Of a DNA stretch of 64,000 nt, positions 32,790 through 63,807 are shown one piece after another. How positions within the stretch are numbered: the first letter of the stretch is position 1; every line of letters starts with the position of its first letter. The stretch covers positions 6,970,802-7,034,801 of the forward strand of contig NC_058512.1 in NCBI RefSeq assembly GCF_020382885.2, written 5' to 3'. A program made the translations under genes and the position numbers. Below the pieces are notes generated by a model, which saw only the letters and a program-made list of their open reading frames with translations, had not been told where the DNA came from and searched no databases. The stretch is from Scatophagus argus (Eukaryota > Chordata > Actinopteri > Scatophagidae).

Positions 32790-35014
32790 GAAATCACAAC
32801 TGCTTTATTCTTTTCTTTCAATAAGCTCTTTTTTTTTTTTTAAACAAGGGAGAGTAATGACCAAATATCTGAAAGGATAAAGATCAGAGAGGATAAATAG
32901 AATGTTGGATCAGCTGTAGAAAGCACTGGTCCTCTGACAAAATGAAATATGCATCTTGAAAGTACAAAAAAAAAAAAAAAAGAAAGTCAGGGCAACATTT
33001 TGGTGCAGGTACAATGATGAGAAGCATCAAGATCTTTTGCGGCAAGGGACGAGAGGCAAAACACTCCAAGCCCGATAAACCTATCAACAAGTGAAAGCAG
33101 TCCATTCTGAGAACACAGTGAACTTTTCAACGTTAAATCCTTTATAGTGCCACAATATCTAAAATGAAATGTGGGTTTAAGCCTCCCCTCGCTGGCAAGG
33201 CTCAACTGTACAGTTAAGTATGCATATACATATATACCAGTGAAACACAGTCATAAAGATAAATTGTAACATTTTGTAGTGTCATGGAGCGTTATGGTAA
33301 GCAGTAACATTTAACCAGTTATGACATTGGCATTGAGTTTCAAAATGAGTGTCCATTACAAAAAAATAAAATAAATGAGGAGTCAGCTTCACATTTTCAA
33401 ACAGAATAAACACTTTTAAAAGTCCTTCGTAGTCCCCTGGAACTGCAGTGCTCACAAAAAAAAAAAAACCAAAAGCTTAAGCAAAGATCACATTTTAATT
33501 TAACAAGCAATGCTAAACGCCCTTGTGATCATTAGCTACTAACAGAGGAAAAAAAAAAAAAAAGTTATTTGGACCCTGATTGTGATTATAGTTAGGCTGC
33601 AGTTATTGCTAGTGCCATCTCAGAGACCAGATACTGAATTATCAAATGGGGATGAGTCAGTTTCTTCGGAAATCCCCACAGTACTGTGAAGAGGGATTTT
33701 AACGGAATTGGAAAGACAGGTCTTTCAAAAGCCTTAAAAAGAAAAAAAAAAAAAAAAGGCAAAGCGCCCCGTGAGGGACGTAAAAATCATCACTTACGTC
33801 ACATATTCATTAACAGACAATTAGATTAATTACAACCCAAACAAAGCCGTAAGAAAGCAAACATTTCAGCTATTTTTTTCTTCTTTTTGGGTAAGGAGGG
33901 GGAGGTCCTTTAGAGCAAAATGTGAATGCAGCTCCTTCCCCACACGTAACTTGACAAAGACAGCCCATAAAATTGTTGCCAGCTTGGTTGATCAAAATCC
34001 ACACAGTCGATGGCAGCACTATGAATGCCGAGTTCAGGTACAGTCTTTTTGAGATGTTGCTAGGTTTCAGGCAGGAGTCCTGCGAGTTTACACACGTTCA
34101 GCAGATCACATGCACACGCTGTATCAATGCCAGTGAAGTTTCCATGGAAGCAACATGATTTTGGTTAAATGTCCACCATTATGTTTCAATTTACATACAG
34201 AGTGAGCAACAGAATGCAAAAGCAAAGAACAAAGTTTTAAGAAAAGAAATAACTTTTTACCAATCTAAGCAGTTTTTGCCACAGTCCATGAGCTGGGTGA
34301 GGTACCCCAGATGTGTTGCACTTGACCTTTGCGATGTTGACATGCAATGTTGTTCACAAACTGAAAGATTTTTTATTTATTTTTCTTTTTTTTTTTCTGG
34401 GTTAACAAAATAAGTCCTTTACCAAGAGGAGGAATGGGTGATGATGAGTTAAACATTTTATTTACCAGCAAAAATGCCAATGAAATATGACAAAGAAGTG
34501 CCCCACTGCATTTCAGATTTGTTTAAAAAAATTTAAACAGACTTCTCATAGTGAGTTATATCAAGTGTCTGCCTGATCTTAAGGGCTACAGTCCATAAAC
34601 AGGGAGTAAATACAGTTTGGCAAAATGGTATGAAAAATGAACCATCTGTCTGAGTTGGCCACATTCCTTCCCCCACCTTGGAGAGAAACACACACACACA
34701 CACAAACAGAAATATCTTTACCAATCTCCCCTTAAAAGTGACTAATAATAAATTAAAGAGGACCTTGAAGAGATCTGCTTAAAAGACTGTTTGTGTCTAT
34801 GTATATATTTATATATATTTATATATCTCTATATGTGTTGTGAAATAATAATGTCCAGTTCTGACAGTTCAAGAAGATTAATTCATTATGGTGTCTGTAT
34901 GTATAACCCCTGCCTTGGTGCCATGAGTTAAGGTGGGTCTTAGAAGGCTCAGACACTGGTCAAGGGACTTTGTGTTAGCAGGCTGGGGGGTGATGAGGAT
35001 CTTAAGGTCCATTG
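32790..35014 (-). other. prrc2b: prrc2b 3' UTR
   Basis: About 2.2 kb after the prrc2b stop with no credible frame. It is AT-rich with many A-runs (on the plus strand). AATAAA on the minus strand at 32804-32809 is the likeliest end. The length is typical of the family. A short CA run lies at about 34687-34702. Confidence 0.55.
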
Positions 35015-49346
<14,332 letters not shown>

Positions 49347-50091
49347 CTGCAATAAGAAAAAGAAATTCCAACCTTAGGTACAGACACTGTGAGTGAGCTT
49401 TTGTTGCAAAACAGAAAAAATCTAAAGACATGTGAGGTGAGTAAATAAACTACACCTGCTTCACATGGTCTAACTGAGCGAACGACACCAAATAATGACC
49501 CTAAAATCCACCAAGATTAACTGAGTGTGTAACAATTAGCTACAGCTGAAAGAAATCGGTCCACGAAGGATGCCACTGCACCAAGAGAAACTCAAGCTAG
49601 ACAGCTAAAAATAACCTCACTTAAACTTATGTGGCCGACCATCGTCCATGGTTTGTTGCTTGGTGTACACACAGATGCGCGCAGTACAGATTGCAGTGAC
49701 CACTGAGCACAAATCAGCGGCAATGCAGTTGATCAGAGAGAGCGTTCTGATTGTTATTTTTCCGGCTTAACACCAATTACTCTTTTAGCTTTCTTTTCTT
49801 CTTCCTTACATAAAGCATGGTGTGAAAATGCCAGTGCAAATCAAATAACAGAAAGCCAAAGCAAAGCCTTATAATATGACGAATGATGATACGATTTAAT
49901 CAGATTCCAGGTAAAGTGATGCCTTCGGGGAATGCCTTTGCCATGAGGTGGTGGTGTGGCTCATTGGTGTATATGGTTGGATAGTTTGATTTGACTGTCT
50001 GACTCTGATGCCTTTTTAAATCGGAGAACAAAGCATGACTAATTATTTCCTCACACAGGCCCGCCATGTGTCATGCAAGTACATCTGAACA

Positions 50092-50093
<2 letters not shown>

Positions 50094-50128
<35 letters not shown>
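50094..50128. repeat. (TA)n microsatellite
   Basis: A pure TA run of about 17 units in the prrc2b leader intron. Confidence 0.92.
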
Positions 50129-50133
<5 letters not shown>

Positions 50134-50477
50134 AGACTCTCTCTGTTCATTGTTTAATTAAATCCAGTGAAACTGGACATCAGTCAGAGCATCCCTTAAA
50201 TGGAGTATTTAAAGTAGGTGAGAACATATCTGACAGGAACAATCTCCAGTTGTCTCCTGTTGCCCATTCATGCATGTAGCACGGACATGCAACTCTAGAC
50301 AAGTTTAATAGTTAGCAGTCAAAGCAGATCAGTTATGTGGATTATCCTGGAGTAAACACATTGTCTCCGAGTTCTGACTTTCTCAAATATATTACTGCTA
50401 TGCTTTGAACAACATACAGCAAATGCAGGAACTCATCACTGTGTGTCAGCTGAAGATATGTCAGGGATGTCGATGCA

Positions 50478-50699
50478 GGTTCTCAGTCATCCGGTCCATG
50501 GTAGTTTAACTGCTAGAAGCGAAGGCAACCGGATATCTTTAGGTTGTTGAAGATGTTTCACCTCTCATCCAAAAATGTTTCCTCAGATGAGGTGAAATAC
50601 CTGGAACTCCCCATCAATCTCAGAAGTGAAAAAGCCTTTCAGATGAGAGGTGAAACGTCTTCAACAACCTAAAGATATCCAGTTGCCTTCGCTTCTAGC
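50478..50699. mobile_element. foldback element with 58-bp inverted arms
   Basis: The left arm 50512-50569 and right arm 50642-50699 are reverse complements with two differences in 58 bases. The arms carry TCTTTAGGTTGTTGAAGA and TTTCACCTCTCATC, and the 72-base loop contains CAGATGAGGTGAAAT, a shorter echo of the arm. GATGAGAGGTGAAACGTCTT is a phrase repeated widely in fish genomes. No coding frame is present, so it is a non-autonomous element. The preceding 15 bases (50478-50492) recur at 29170-29184. Confidence 0.8.
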
Positions 50700-52760
50700 A
50701 TTTCAATATTTCAGGGATGTTTTAATGCGACTTTAGCTGCTGACTTTTAAACAAGTAATCTTTTGACATGATTAACACTCTATTCAAACTAAAATCAAAT
50801 ATGAGAGACCAGGTTCTTGTTGGCAGGAAGCAAGAGTCATGATGTTGCCATGCCAAGAATCCCTTCTCTTTCCTGGCTGAAACTCCACTTCCATCTATTC
50901 TTCCTTTACAGCTGAGTTACTTTCTAACTCATGCTGCATTTGTGCATTTATGCTTTGGCCTGTGGTGCATACGATTTCATAAGAAAGAACCATGTTCTCA
51001 CAGCACCAGGTTAAACTCCTGATGTTGGACAAAATCAAACTAATAACATGCATACTTGAAAAACACAAAATTGTTACCAAAATCATTACCAACAGAAAAA
51101 TGATAACACATACTATATAATACAGCAAAAACTAGTATAACGTCTAGGAACACAAATTGCATCATAATACAAACTGTGCAGATAAACAACAAATGCAAGA
51201 CACTAAAGAGAAATATGAAAGGTAAGTCACTGAAGTTTATCGGTTGAACTCTTATTTGAAGGTAGATGAGGAAACAGATGTTTTTTTAAGATATATTTAA
51301 TATTTAAAATTAGGAGGGATTTTCCAATATCTCTCTCAAATATGCCACAATAGTTAACTGAAGGCATATATAATGAAGTGCAATAACACAAGATCCTAAA
51401 CACTTATCATTACATCTAAAGGCGATTTCGTACAATCACCAAAACAATATAACTGATGTGATGTGAAGTGTGAAAAACTGGGGAGACACAAGGCATCGAT
51501 AATGTGAGGGAAATTTTCGTATAATTAGCTACACCCAACAGCCCACAACTGATGTTTTCAATATTTTACAGACAAACTTATGTAAACTGATATCGCCGTT
51601 TAAGCCCTATTCTTAACCATCCGTAATGTATCTGAGGCCGCATAGGCGTTTCACCGGGACTTCTGGAGAAAAACACCCGTCCATCAAGGTCGATTTATTC
51701 ACGTGTTAAAACGATCCTGTCAGAGTATTTCCGCATATTTGTAGTTCAGGAAAATCTCAGAATTTCTACATGGAGCAGCAAATTACATTTTAGCGTTAGT
51801 TAACGTCAAGTTGGACATGGAAGCTAACGCTATGACAGTTAGCCGTTATCCTTTTACAGACTTTGTTTACATTTTAAATGTTATTTTCACCCAAACAAAT
51901 ACTTAAAATGAACGACACGGGTTATCAAATTGAATACAGCATATATTTTCTGACCGCAGAATAACGTTTGACGTTATTCTTCTCTCTTACATTTGTTGTA
52001 GGTGTCGTTGCCTCGTTGAAAGCTAATGCTAATTCCAGCACATGAAACTGACACCAATCAGTTCCCTGCACAAAAACAAATGCACAAATCTATCCCAGCG
52101 AGCAAAATAAAACATAAAAACGGCCATGGTCAATTTAGCAAATTATAGAGACCACCCAAGATTATTTTATATCGAAACATAACAACACAAACGTCAAAAG
52201 GTTTGTGTTGTTAGGTTTACTTGCTAGCCGTCGTTAGCGATATATGCTAGCTGCTTGCCAAAGAAGAATAGCTATGTAAACATCAAGTGCAGGTAGCCGA
52301 TATCGTGTACGGCTGTATATCATTGTTGCCAAACTGTAAAAGACACAGGGAAATAACCATTTTCCTGTTAATCCAAGATAGCTAAGGAATAACAAAACAA
52401 CCAATTGCTCTTACTTAGCATTTACTAGCTTCGACAGTCGCACCTTCCTCGGAAACTAGCTTAACAGCAATCCCGTGTAACTTAGTGTTCAAAAAACAAC
52501 ATTGACAGGCCGGGGCTTTTCAGTGCGGCAGTGCTTGATATTGTTAAACACATTGTGTTTTTGGTGGGGGATTTATTAAACACTCAGACCCATGCTAATA
52601 TTTTCTTGGCTTTCGGAGCGGTCAAACGACAGGGATGGGAATATAGGACAAGGCGATTAAAAATGGCTGCTGCACAGAACAAAGCAACAATAAAACTAGG
52701 CAGCGGAGAAGACGAACAAAACTGGTGATTTGACATGATCACTCACAATCCATAACTCAC

Positions 52761-53020
52761 CGATTCAACGACTTATTGTACCTTCTGATCAGTGACAGTG
52801 ATATATTTCCACAAAATGTTGTCTAATCAAAGGATGGATGGCGATTGTGAAGCCCAATCTTCATAGGTTGAACCGATCGCAGTATTTTTGCTGGGATCCT
52901 ACCCGGCCTGAAAATGAACGGGGGTCTGTGTAGGCTGGAACAGCTCGACCGAGAGCGTCATACGTCACCGAACGACGATGGCAAGAAAGCAAAACGAGCG
53001 CCCCCTGCCGGTCGACTTCA
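52761..53020 (-). promoter_or_regulatory. prrc2b: probable prrc2b promoter and leader exon
   Basis: On the minus strand TTGAATCG/GTGAGT gives a near-perfect donor at 52760, which would join the acceptor at 49347. Upstream lie paired CRE-like half sites (GTGACGTATGACG, about 52956-52969) and a CTCF-like site. A weaker donor (GCTAA/GTAAGA near 52412) marks an alternative leader. The transcription start is inferred, not seen. Confidence 0.45.
52996..53011 (-). promoter_or_regulatory. CTCF-like site
   Basis: On the minus strand CCGGCAGGGGGCGCTC fits the CTCF core. It has the same orientation as the site at 29586-29603. Together the two bracket the small gene and prrc2b. Occupancy is not shown by sequence. 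Confidence 0.5.
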
Positions 53021-56000
53021 GCGCCTACAGAAACAGCCTTATTATTTGGAGCCACGTTCACTCGTCTTTTCATGGGTACATGATAACAAAGTGCACTAAA
53101 AGTCACTGTAATAAAATACAAAATATACTCTGGAATTACGGACATATTGGCATTTAATTAGTACAATAATATTAAACCTAACAGGAGGACCCAGTGTTTA
53201 GTGTTTTCAGATAGACTACAGAGTGGTAGAGTATGGACAATTTAGCAAAGCATTTTATTCTGTGGGGTGTATAATTTGCCTCTGATTCATCCATTCACAG
53301 AACAAATACACAGCAGGAAGCAAGCACCACACAAAGCACTGGTTTAAACATTTTCCCATCAGGAGCAGCTGGAGTTCAAGAACTTCCAAAGATAGAACTT
53401 ACAGTTCTGTAAGAACTACCAAATATGCAATTTATGATCACCTGTTCTACCTGCTGAGATTTGACCTCTGGCAGTCAAACTTCACTGGGTGTCTCAGCTG
53501 ACATTGTTTTATTGCTGACAACAACAGGGAAGGAACCTGCATTAAACAGTGTCTGTGCAGCTCTTCGACCAAGCTTATTTCAGGAAGTAAAATAAACTGA
53601 AGGGATGAAATTATGCAATGGGGAGCATTCAACTCTACAACAGAAGCAATGAACACTAATGGCAGGTAATGATCACCAAAATCAAAACCTTCTCAAAACA
53701 TTGAAAGTGTACGCGATAGTTAAATATTCCTCTAGAGGGAGCACTTGTCTTGCCTTTTATTCAGCTATTTGTGTTAAAAGGCTGTAAATATCTCCCACTG
53801 ATGCACATACTACTGCATGTTTGTTTTAAATGTATTATTATTATTATTATTAATGCAGTAATTTTGCAGTTGTTCAGGCAAATATTATGAGAAATTGTAA
53901 AAACTAAATCACAAAGAATCACTTAAAATGGTGCACTAGAAACAGCAAAAAATTAATGAATTATCATGGAACAAAAGCCCGCAGTGCTTTCAGGTGATCT
54001 CTTAAGCAGTAATATTTTATTCCAATAAAGAGATTTTTCTAAATATCCTAAAATACAAATGTACCTACATACCTGCAGCCTGCACAGAGGTCACTGGCAC
54101 CAAGAAGGCTGTTGTGTCTAATGTTTAGGCTATCTGTAACCCAGAGCATGACACCAACAGGGCATAAAGACACAACAGTGGGGCGTGTGGTGTCTGTTGA
54201 GTCAATGCATGCGGACCCTGCAGAAACAGACCTACAAGCACTATCAGCGCTTACTCAGAGGGATATTTTGGGTACATGCTAAACAGGGTTGCGGGGGCCC
54301 CTGAATTTGGCACAAATTCAAACAAACCTGCACTGGGACAAGCTGTATTTTGGTGATGCTGTTCATGTTTGTCTGTATTATTCAAACTCCTCCTTTTGTA
54401 AATTATCATCTATCTTTTGTGTACATACAAATTGATATTAATTGTATTTATGTAGAAAGTTATCCTGGTGGTGGCATTGAAAAACATGATCAATCATCCT
54501 CTGGGAGTAACAAATATCCAAAGGCAATTTCAAGGAAATCTGTCATTTATTTCTCAAAGTTGTACTCAGATTTTGTCGTGTGACTTTACGGCAACTGACC
54601 AGACAAAGTATGTCAGTGTTTGCAGAACTGGTTCATAATGTAAAAGTGTCACAAATTTGTATCATTTAGCGTCTTCTCCTTCTCCTCTACAAAGTGTTCA
54701 AATTAAGTACACATGTCTGTCTTGTCTGCACTCTTTACAATTTCTGTCCGAGCTACTCTGCACCGCTTGATCAAAACTGAAGAGACATTTGGTCAGATCA
54801 GATGTAATGACAGCTATTAGGGCCCACATAAACATGCAAACTTTCACCTTCTCTCTGCCAGAGAGAATTTCAAAAAACAGTTTCTGTTCCTGCTGTTTGA
54901 GCACACACACCATAGCACTGGTGTTGTTTCCTGTCAGATTTGTTTGTGGTAAGAGCAGTGTGACAGGAAACAAGCGTTAGTGGCTGTAAAGACATACAGC
55001 TGTCAGGACTATCAGTGCATCAGTACATGAATGTTTCCTCTCTCTGGCGCATAAACAGATTTCCCTAAAATGATATTAATGCAGTTAATAGGCAGCTGTA
55101 AGACTAACACATTATGCTGAATTAAAAAAAAAACACTCAAGTTTTAGGTCAAGTGAACTCCTGGTTTCCTTAAGCCGTAGCATTTGTATGAAAGAAGCTT
55201 CACATGCTCCTTCAGTTTTACCCCAGGATAGGAAACATGTGTTCTTTTATGCAGGATCCATTTCTGTGATATAATTTAAACAAAGTTTTTGAAAAAGTAT
55301 GGAAGAAAATATTTTTTGAAGTGAAAGAAAAGTCACATCAGATGGAAGTTGTAGCCTTTTAACCCAGCACTTTTTTCCAAAACATTTCCACTGCCAGAAA
55401 GAGCATAATGACCGCGTCATATCTTCAGGTTTCAGTGAACCACACTTCTTTATTTTTTTGTCCTGAGCAAGTCCTGAAGCATGTGACGCCTTACAGTCCG
55501 AAGCAATTTGTTGTTTGTTTGTGTAAAACCACCTAAAATTAAATAAGCAGTTAGGCTTGTGAAAAATTAATGGTGTTTTCCACATTTTAGCTGATACAAA
55601 CCGGAATTTCGTTTTAAAATATTTGCAAAGCCTTGTATTCTAGATGATCCCATACGCAGCGGGACCAACACTCACAAGCTTCCACTGTTCACCCTCAAAA
55701 TGAATATAAAAACAACCAAATTTGACTGTTATTCTTGCTTTTGCACACACACACACACACACAAATAATAAAACAAAATTGCCTTCGTATTTTACTAAGA
55801 GCCCACCTTGTTTTATCAATGAAACGCAGAAACAAAGTAAGAACATGATACACAGATCTCTGCACAGAACAAAGCAAACTAATGTACACAAAACTGTATT
55901 TACATACCAAACCACTGAACTGAAATATGACTGTCACAAAACAGCAGGTTTCATTCAAAGGTCCAGAAAAGAAAGGCAGGATTTGTTTAAAACTGATATT

Positions 56001-56700
56001 TAAATGCCAACATTCACACACCACATACACACGCTTCAGTTGATTTGTGGGGCACAGAATCACCACAGAATCAGCATCACTGGCAAAACATCTCTTAGGC
56101 TAATGTGCAGACTGCAGCAGCCTGAAATAAAAGAGCTGAATATGTGCTATTAAAAAATAAAAAAAATAAAAATGAACACATTAAAGCTTAAATGGCACAC
56201 TGAAGGAAATTATATTTGACCCCATAAGAAAAATATTAAATTCATTGGCATTAAAAATAAAAAAGTTCATATTCGGTAAACGTACAGCAAAAAACAACAA
56301 AATCCCATCAGAGATCTACAAATATATTAGTCATGCCAATTAGGAACAAAGTGGAATATCCAAACAACAATCCCATCACATATTTTACTGTTACATCCGC
56401 TATTACAGCTTCAAAACAAACTCTATTCAGCCTTAAAACTGGTCTAAGTGTTTCACTATCCCGTACTAAAGCACAAATATTTAAGAAAAGAGGAAGAGGT
56501 GGCAGAGAAGGAGGAAGTAAAATGAAGTAGGATGCTAAAGAGAAAGAGGGGTGCACAGAGTCAGAAGTTGTTGAATAGAAAGCGGTTATGGATGAATGGT
56601 AATAGTGTGCAAGAGATTCAAAAAACTAAACGAAGAAAACTTTCTAAAAACTTAAATTCCACATGTACATTTTCACCAAATCGCTGTTAGTTTACAACTG
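53021..56700. other. region between prrc2b promoter and plpp7 3' end
   Basis: No exon can be supported. Several TTTATT signals (minus AATAAA) occur, so part may be a long plpp7 3' UTR. There is an ATT run near 53835-53851 and a CA run at 55745-55761. Confidence 0.55.
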
Positions 56701-56713
56701 TCATGATTTCTCC

Positions 56714-56719
56714 TTTATT
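56714..56719 (-). terminator. plpp7: possible plpp7 poly(A) signal
   Basis: AATAAA on the minus strand about 245 bases past the stop. More distal signals exist, so the true 3' end could be further left. Confidence 0.35.
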
Positions 56720-56963
56720 AGCAGGACTTTCATGAAATTAAGAAGCACTAGAGGTATGTGTTAGTAGATTTGACTGAAGACAAATTTTCTTTTTAGATCT
56801 TGTGACCTGCCTGACTTGGGCGTTACATGCAAGCTAGTGTCTGATTCTAAATGTTAATGCTTCTCTGTTCAAACCCTGAGATAAGAACTTCGCAACGCCC
56901 CGACATTACGCACTTAGTGTTTCAAATAAGCCTTGTGTGCTAGCATAGCCGTACATGAAAAGC

Positions 56964-60910
<3,947 letters not shown>

Positions 60911-61259
60911 TCAAGTGATACGAGTTCAACACCACAGTGAAATGTCCCCATGCAGCAGTCCTCCCCCTCCTGTGGCCTTAATAGATATATTTAGAACCAC
61001 TGGAATGTGCGCTGGCCATGCTGTTTATACCTCGGCCCATGCACGCAGCGACTGTGTACTGAATGGCATTTGCCTCGGCCAATCCAGTGAAACGAGATCT
61101 ACAGCAGGGAGATAAAATAACAACATGAGCATCTTGTTACACCACAACATGGCACAACTACGCAGCTAACAGGTGTTTTGCTGCGTGTGCTACCGTGAAA
61201 AACAGGCTCGGTGTAGAGAATGTGCGAGAGATGCGCAAGACGCGGTGTTGTCATCTTAC

Positions 61260-61450
61260 CAGGCGAAGGATGAACGTGAAGCACAAAGCATCGCCAAAAC
61301 TAAAGCGCAGCCGCCATAGCTTCGCTGACCTCCTGCCAGGGAGAGAAGGTGGTGCTGGTTTTACAGCGATGCAGACAATACCTAAAACACTCAACAGACA
61401 ACCAATATCATCCACAAAGGGTGAAGACAAGGCAAGCAGCCCTGCCAGTG
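61260..61450 (-). other. plpp7: probable non-coding leader exon of plpp7
   Basis: On the minus strand TTCGCCTG/GTAAGA is a strong donor at 61259. The downstream acceptor could be TTTGCACCACAG, about 26 bases before the plpp7 ATG. The exon contains a tiny upstream frame (61317-61300, ATGGCGGCTGCGCTTTAG) whose start overlaps a YY1-like ATGGCGGC motif. The upstream limit is uncertain. Confidence 0.42.
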
Positions 61451-61559
61451 CAGCATTTAGTTCTTCCGGATCCGACGTAGTTTACGCACAGTCTCGATTC
61501 AACATCCGCGGTGCGCACTGCCGTGGAGCTGGAGTTCTCCAAGGTGCTTAAACACACAG

Positions 61560-62240
61560 CGGCTTGGCAGAGGGGCGCACTCACAACGCTTTCAGCTTAA
61601 CAGAGACACACGGAGGGTTGTCAAAGTGCCAGCCAGCAAGAGCCAATGGAGAACAAAAGGAAGTCGTTTTGGTTGTTTTGTGGAGAACAGCCCACAACAA
61701 TTAACTGATCACTAAAAAAGAACAACGGAACTTCCTTCTCACGTGGCGTAACGGCTATAGGGACAAATCACACCACAGGACGACATATGAGAGACTCTAT
61801 TGGTTATTTATTAACACGCATAAAATACATAATCAATCCAAAGTTAATATTAAGTTATCATCAATCTTCATTAATCTCCAAATTAAAACCTGGAAGGAAT
61901 ATGATCACGGAAAAAAACGCTACTGCTTCCTTATTATTATTCTTCAATGCATACGTGTACAAAAGGGTCAGTGGACAAAATAATAATAATAAAAAAAAAT
62001 CCCCCCAAAAATATTCTTTTCAAAATCACACTGAGCCTCTCGAGCGAACATATTATCAGAACTGTAGTCTTCCCAACAGAAAGTGCCTACACTTCCCAGC
62101 ATGTCTGCAGCGCGGAGCGGAAGTGTCGTCTCAAAGAGACTTATAAAGCTGCTTCCCGGCTGAGACAGACCAATGCGTTGCGGGGTGAACCTGCCGTGGC
62201 AGCGATGGGACGAGCGCGGCGAAATGACAGCTCGTCCAGG
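61560..62240. promoter_or_regulatory. shared promoter zone between plpp7 and fam78a
   Basis: The two genes point away from each other across this stretch. It contains a ZNF143/STAF-like site (62086-62103), an ETS-like GCGGAAGTG (about 62113-62121), TATAAA at 62142-62147 and a CCAAT at about 62167-62171, all arranged for plus-strand transcription toward fam78a. The middle (61790-62030) is AT-rich and featureless. Confidence 0.5.
62086..62103 (+). promoter_or_regulatory. ZNF143/STAF-like site
   Basis: CCTACACTTCCCAGCATG closely resembles the vertebrate ZNF143 element ACTACAATTCCCAGCATGC, which is common at bidirectional promoters. Similarity was judged by eye. Confidence 0.5.
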
Positions 62241-63544
62241 AATTTAGGCTGAACAGCATCCCGCCACAGACAGGACTGCAACTGTCGGCTCGGTCGAACT
62301 ATGTGACAGCTGGCACTTCTCTCCCCCAGAAGCGTGGCATATATGTATTTTTTTTTTATTATTTTGTATTTATTTATTTTTAAATCTAAGAATGGATCCG
62401 CCGAGATGGGTGCTAAAGTTGACCCGGCGGTGTCCTTTGGATGTTGCGGCGCTCCGTCTCAAGCTCGGCTAGATTTCAGGGCTTGTGGAAACGCTACCTC
62501 TCTCTGTGGGACGGTGAAATAATTTGCAGCTATAGGAGGGGGGGATAACGGGGAGCGGGCGTGGAGGAGATAACGGAATTACCTCTGTGACCGGAGAACT
62601 GTGTGAGCCACCGTCCACTCTGAATTTCTCCAGGATTTCGATTTTGCTGCAGGAACTGGAGACTTTCCAGTGAATTGTTTTATAGGTAGACTTCTTCTTC
62701 TTTTTTTTTGTTGCATGTTGTTTTTTGTCGGCTAAAAATAGACCAGAATTTCAATTGCAATTGAACCGCATGAGCCATTAATCCGCACGTGTAAAAGGGT
62801 TCAGTATACGGATTTTTAAATCGTTAAATTACACTTTTTTTATGATGAGGGATTAAATGGACACCAGGCTCACCCACAGCGTGAGCGTCACCACTGAGCT
62901 GCCGGTTGTCGTTTGTAACTGTGTGAACTCTCCAGCACATTTTTTTTTAAAATTTATTTATTAGGATTCTTGTAACCAGCTGCGCACCGAGCTTTAGCTG
63001 CTGGACAGTTCAGGGATTATCTGTTAACGACCTAAAGAATCACACAAAAGAGAATCCGACGCCAAGATGTAACACTGTTGATTATTTAGTTCAATCAACT
63101 TGAACCTTTTACGCGCACCTTTCCGGTGGATGCATGTTGCCAGAGGATCACGTCCTTTTGTGATAAAGCACATTTAGGAGGCGACGTGACTTGTAACTTG
63201 ACAGCATGAAAACATCGGTGCACGGATAAAGAAAGTAGCTACCAGCGCTTGTTTGGTGAAGTTGCGTTGACGCACCGGAAAGCATGCGCTCCACAAATGT
63301 GAAGATTTTCTAGGCCTGTCTTCTTTTTCTCCTTCTTCTCCTCCGAAAGTAATTTTGGATCAAAGATGCATGTTTTCGTGAGACATTTTGTTGTAAATGT
63401 ACGCTTTTTAATCTGGTAAGATACTTTTTTGGTGGATGAACGTGATGTGGATCCCACTGTGGTGATTTTCTTGCTGTGTCCATGCGTCTTTCTTCTCCTC
63501 CAGACTTCTGGACGTTGTTGTGGACTGTGTTGCTATTTAATGCA
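62241..63544 (+). other. fam78a: probable fam78a 5' UTR exon(s)
   Basis: Two candidate donors follow: TTATAG/GTAGAC (62686) and ATCTG/GTAAGA (63416). The second would leave an 88-base intron up to the acceptor CTCCTCCAG at 63503. No coding frame matches the family before 63545. A short frame starts at 63366 (MHVFVRHF...) and would end at that junction. Which donor is used cannot be decided from sequence. Confidence 0.4.
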
Positions 63545-63807
63545 ATGGGCTGTATCCAGAGTATCAGGTGTAAGCCCAAGAGTTTCCGAGACAGTATCAT
63601 CGTCCTGGAGGTGAGCAGTTCCATCGACCCCAACCCCACCAGCATCGACGAATCATCCAGCGTGGTCCTGCGTTACCGGACACCTCACTTCCGAGCTTGT
63701 GCCCGGGTCATGGTGCCACCAGTAGCCGCCAAAGAGACATGGACTATCGGCTGGATTCAAGCTTGTAACCACATGGAGTTCTACAACACTTATGGAAACA
63801 AAGGAAT
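63545..63807 (+). CDS. fam78a: FAM78A, first coding exon (gene continues beyond window)
   Basis: It begins MGCIQSIRCKPKSFRDSIIV and continues SSIDPNPTSIDESSSVVLRY, TPHFRA, and ETWTIGWIQACNHMEFYN, ending in a split Met codon at GGAAT/GTGAGT. This matches the first ~88 residues of FAM78A. The function of the family is unknown. Gly2 and Cys3 with Ser6 fit an N-myristoylation plus palmitoylation start, which would place it at membranes (inference). Human annotation includes an isoform with about ten extra residues before this Met; in this copy a TAA (63538-63540) closes one upstream frame. The remaining exons lie to the right of 64000. Confidence 0.93.

Noticed and set aside
52531-52728. 65-codon plus-strand frame near the prrc2b promoter with AAAATGGCTGC
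   Set aside because: No family match and no conserved features. The ATGGC phrase looks like part of the promoter rather than a start codon.
61566-61580. Third CTCF-like site (GCAGAGGGGCGCAC) between plpp7 and fam78a
   Set aside because: Too many core mismatches to list as a site; it could be scored with a position matrix.
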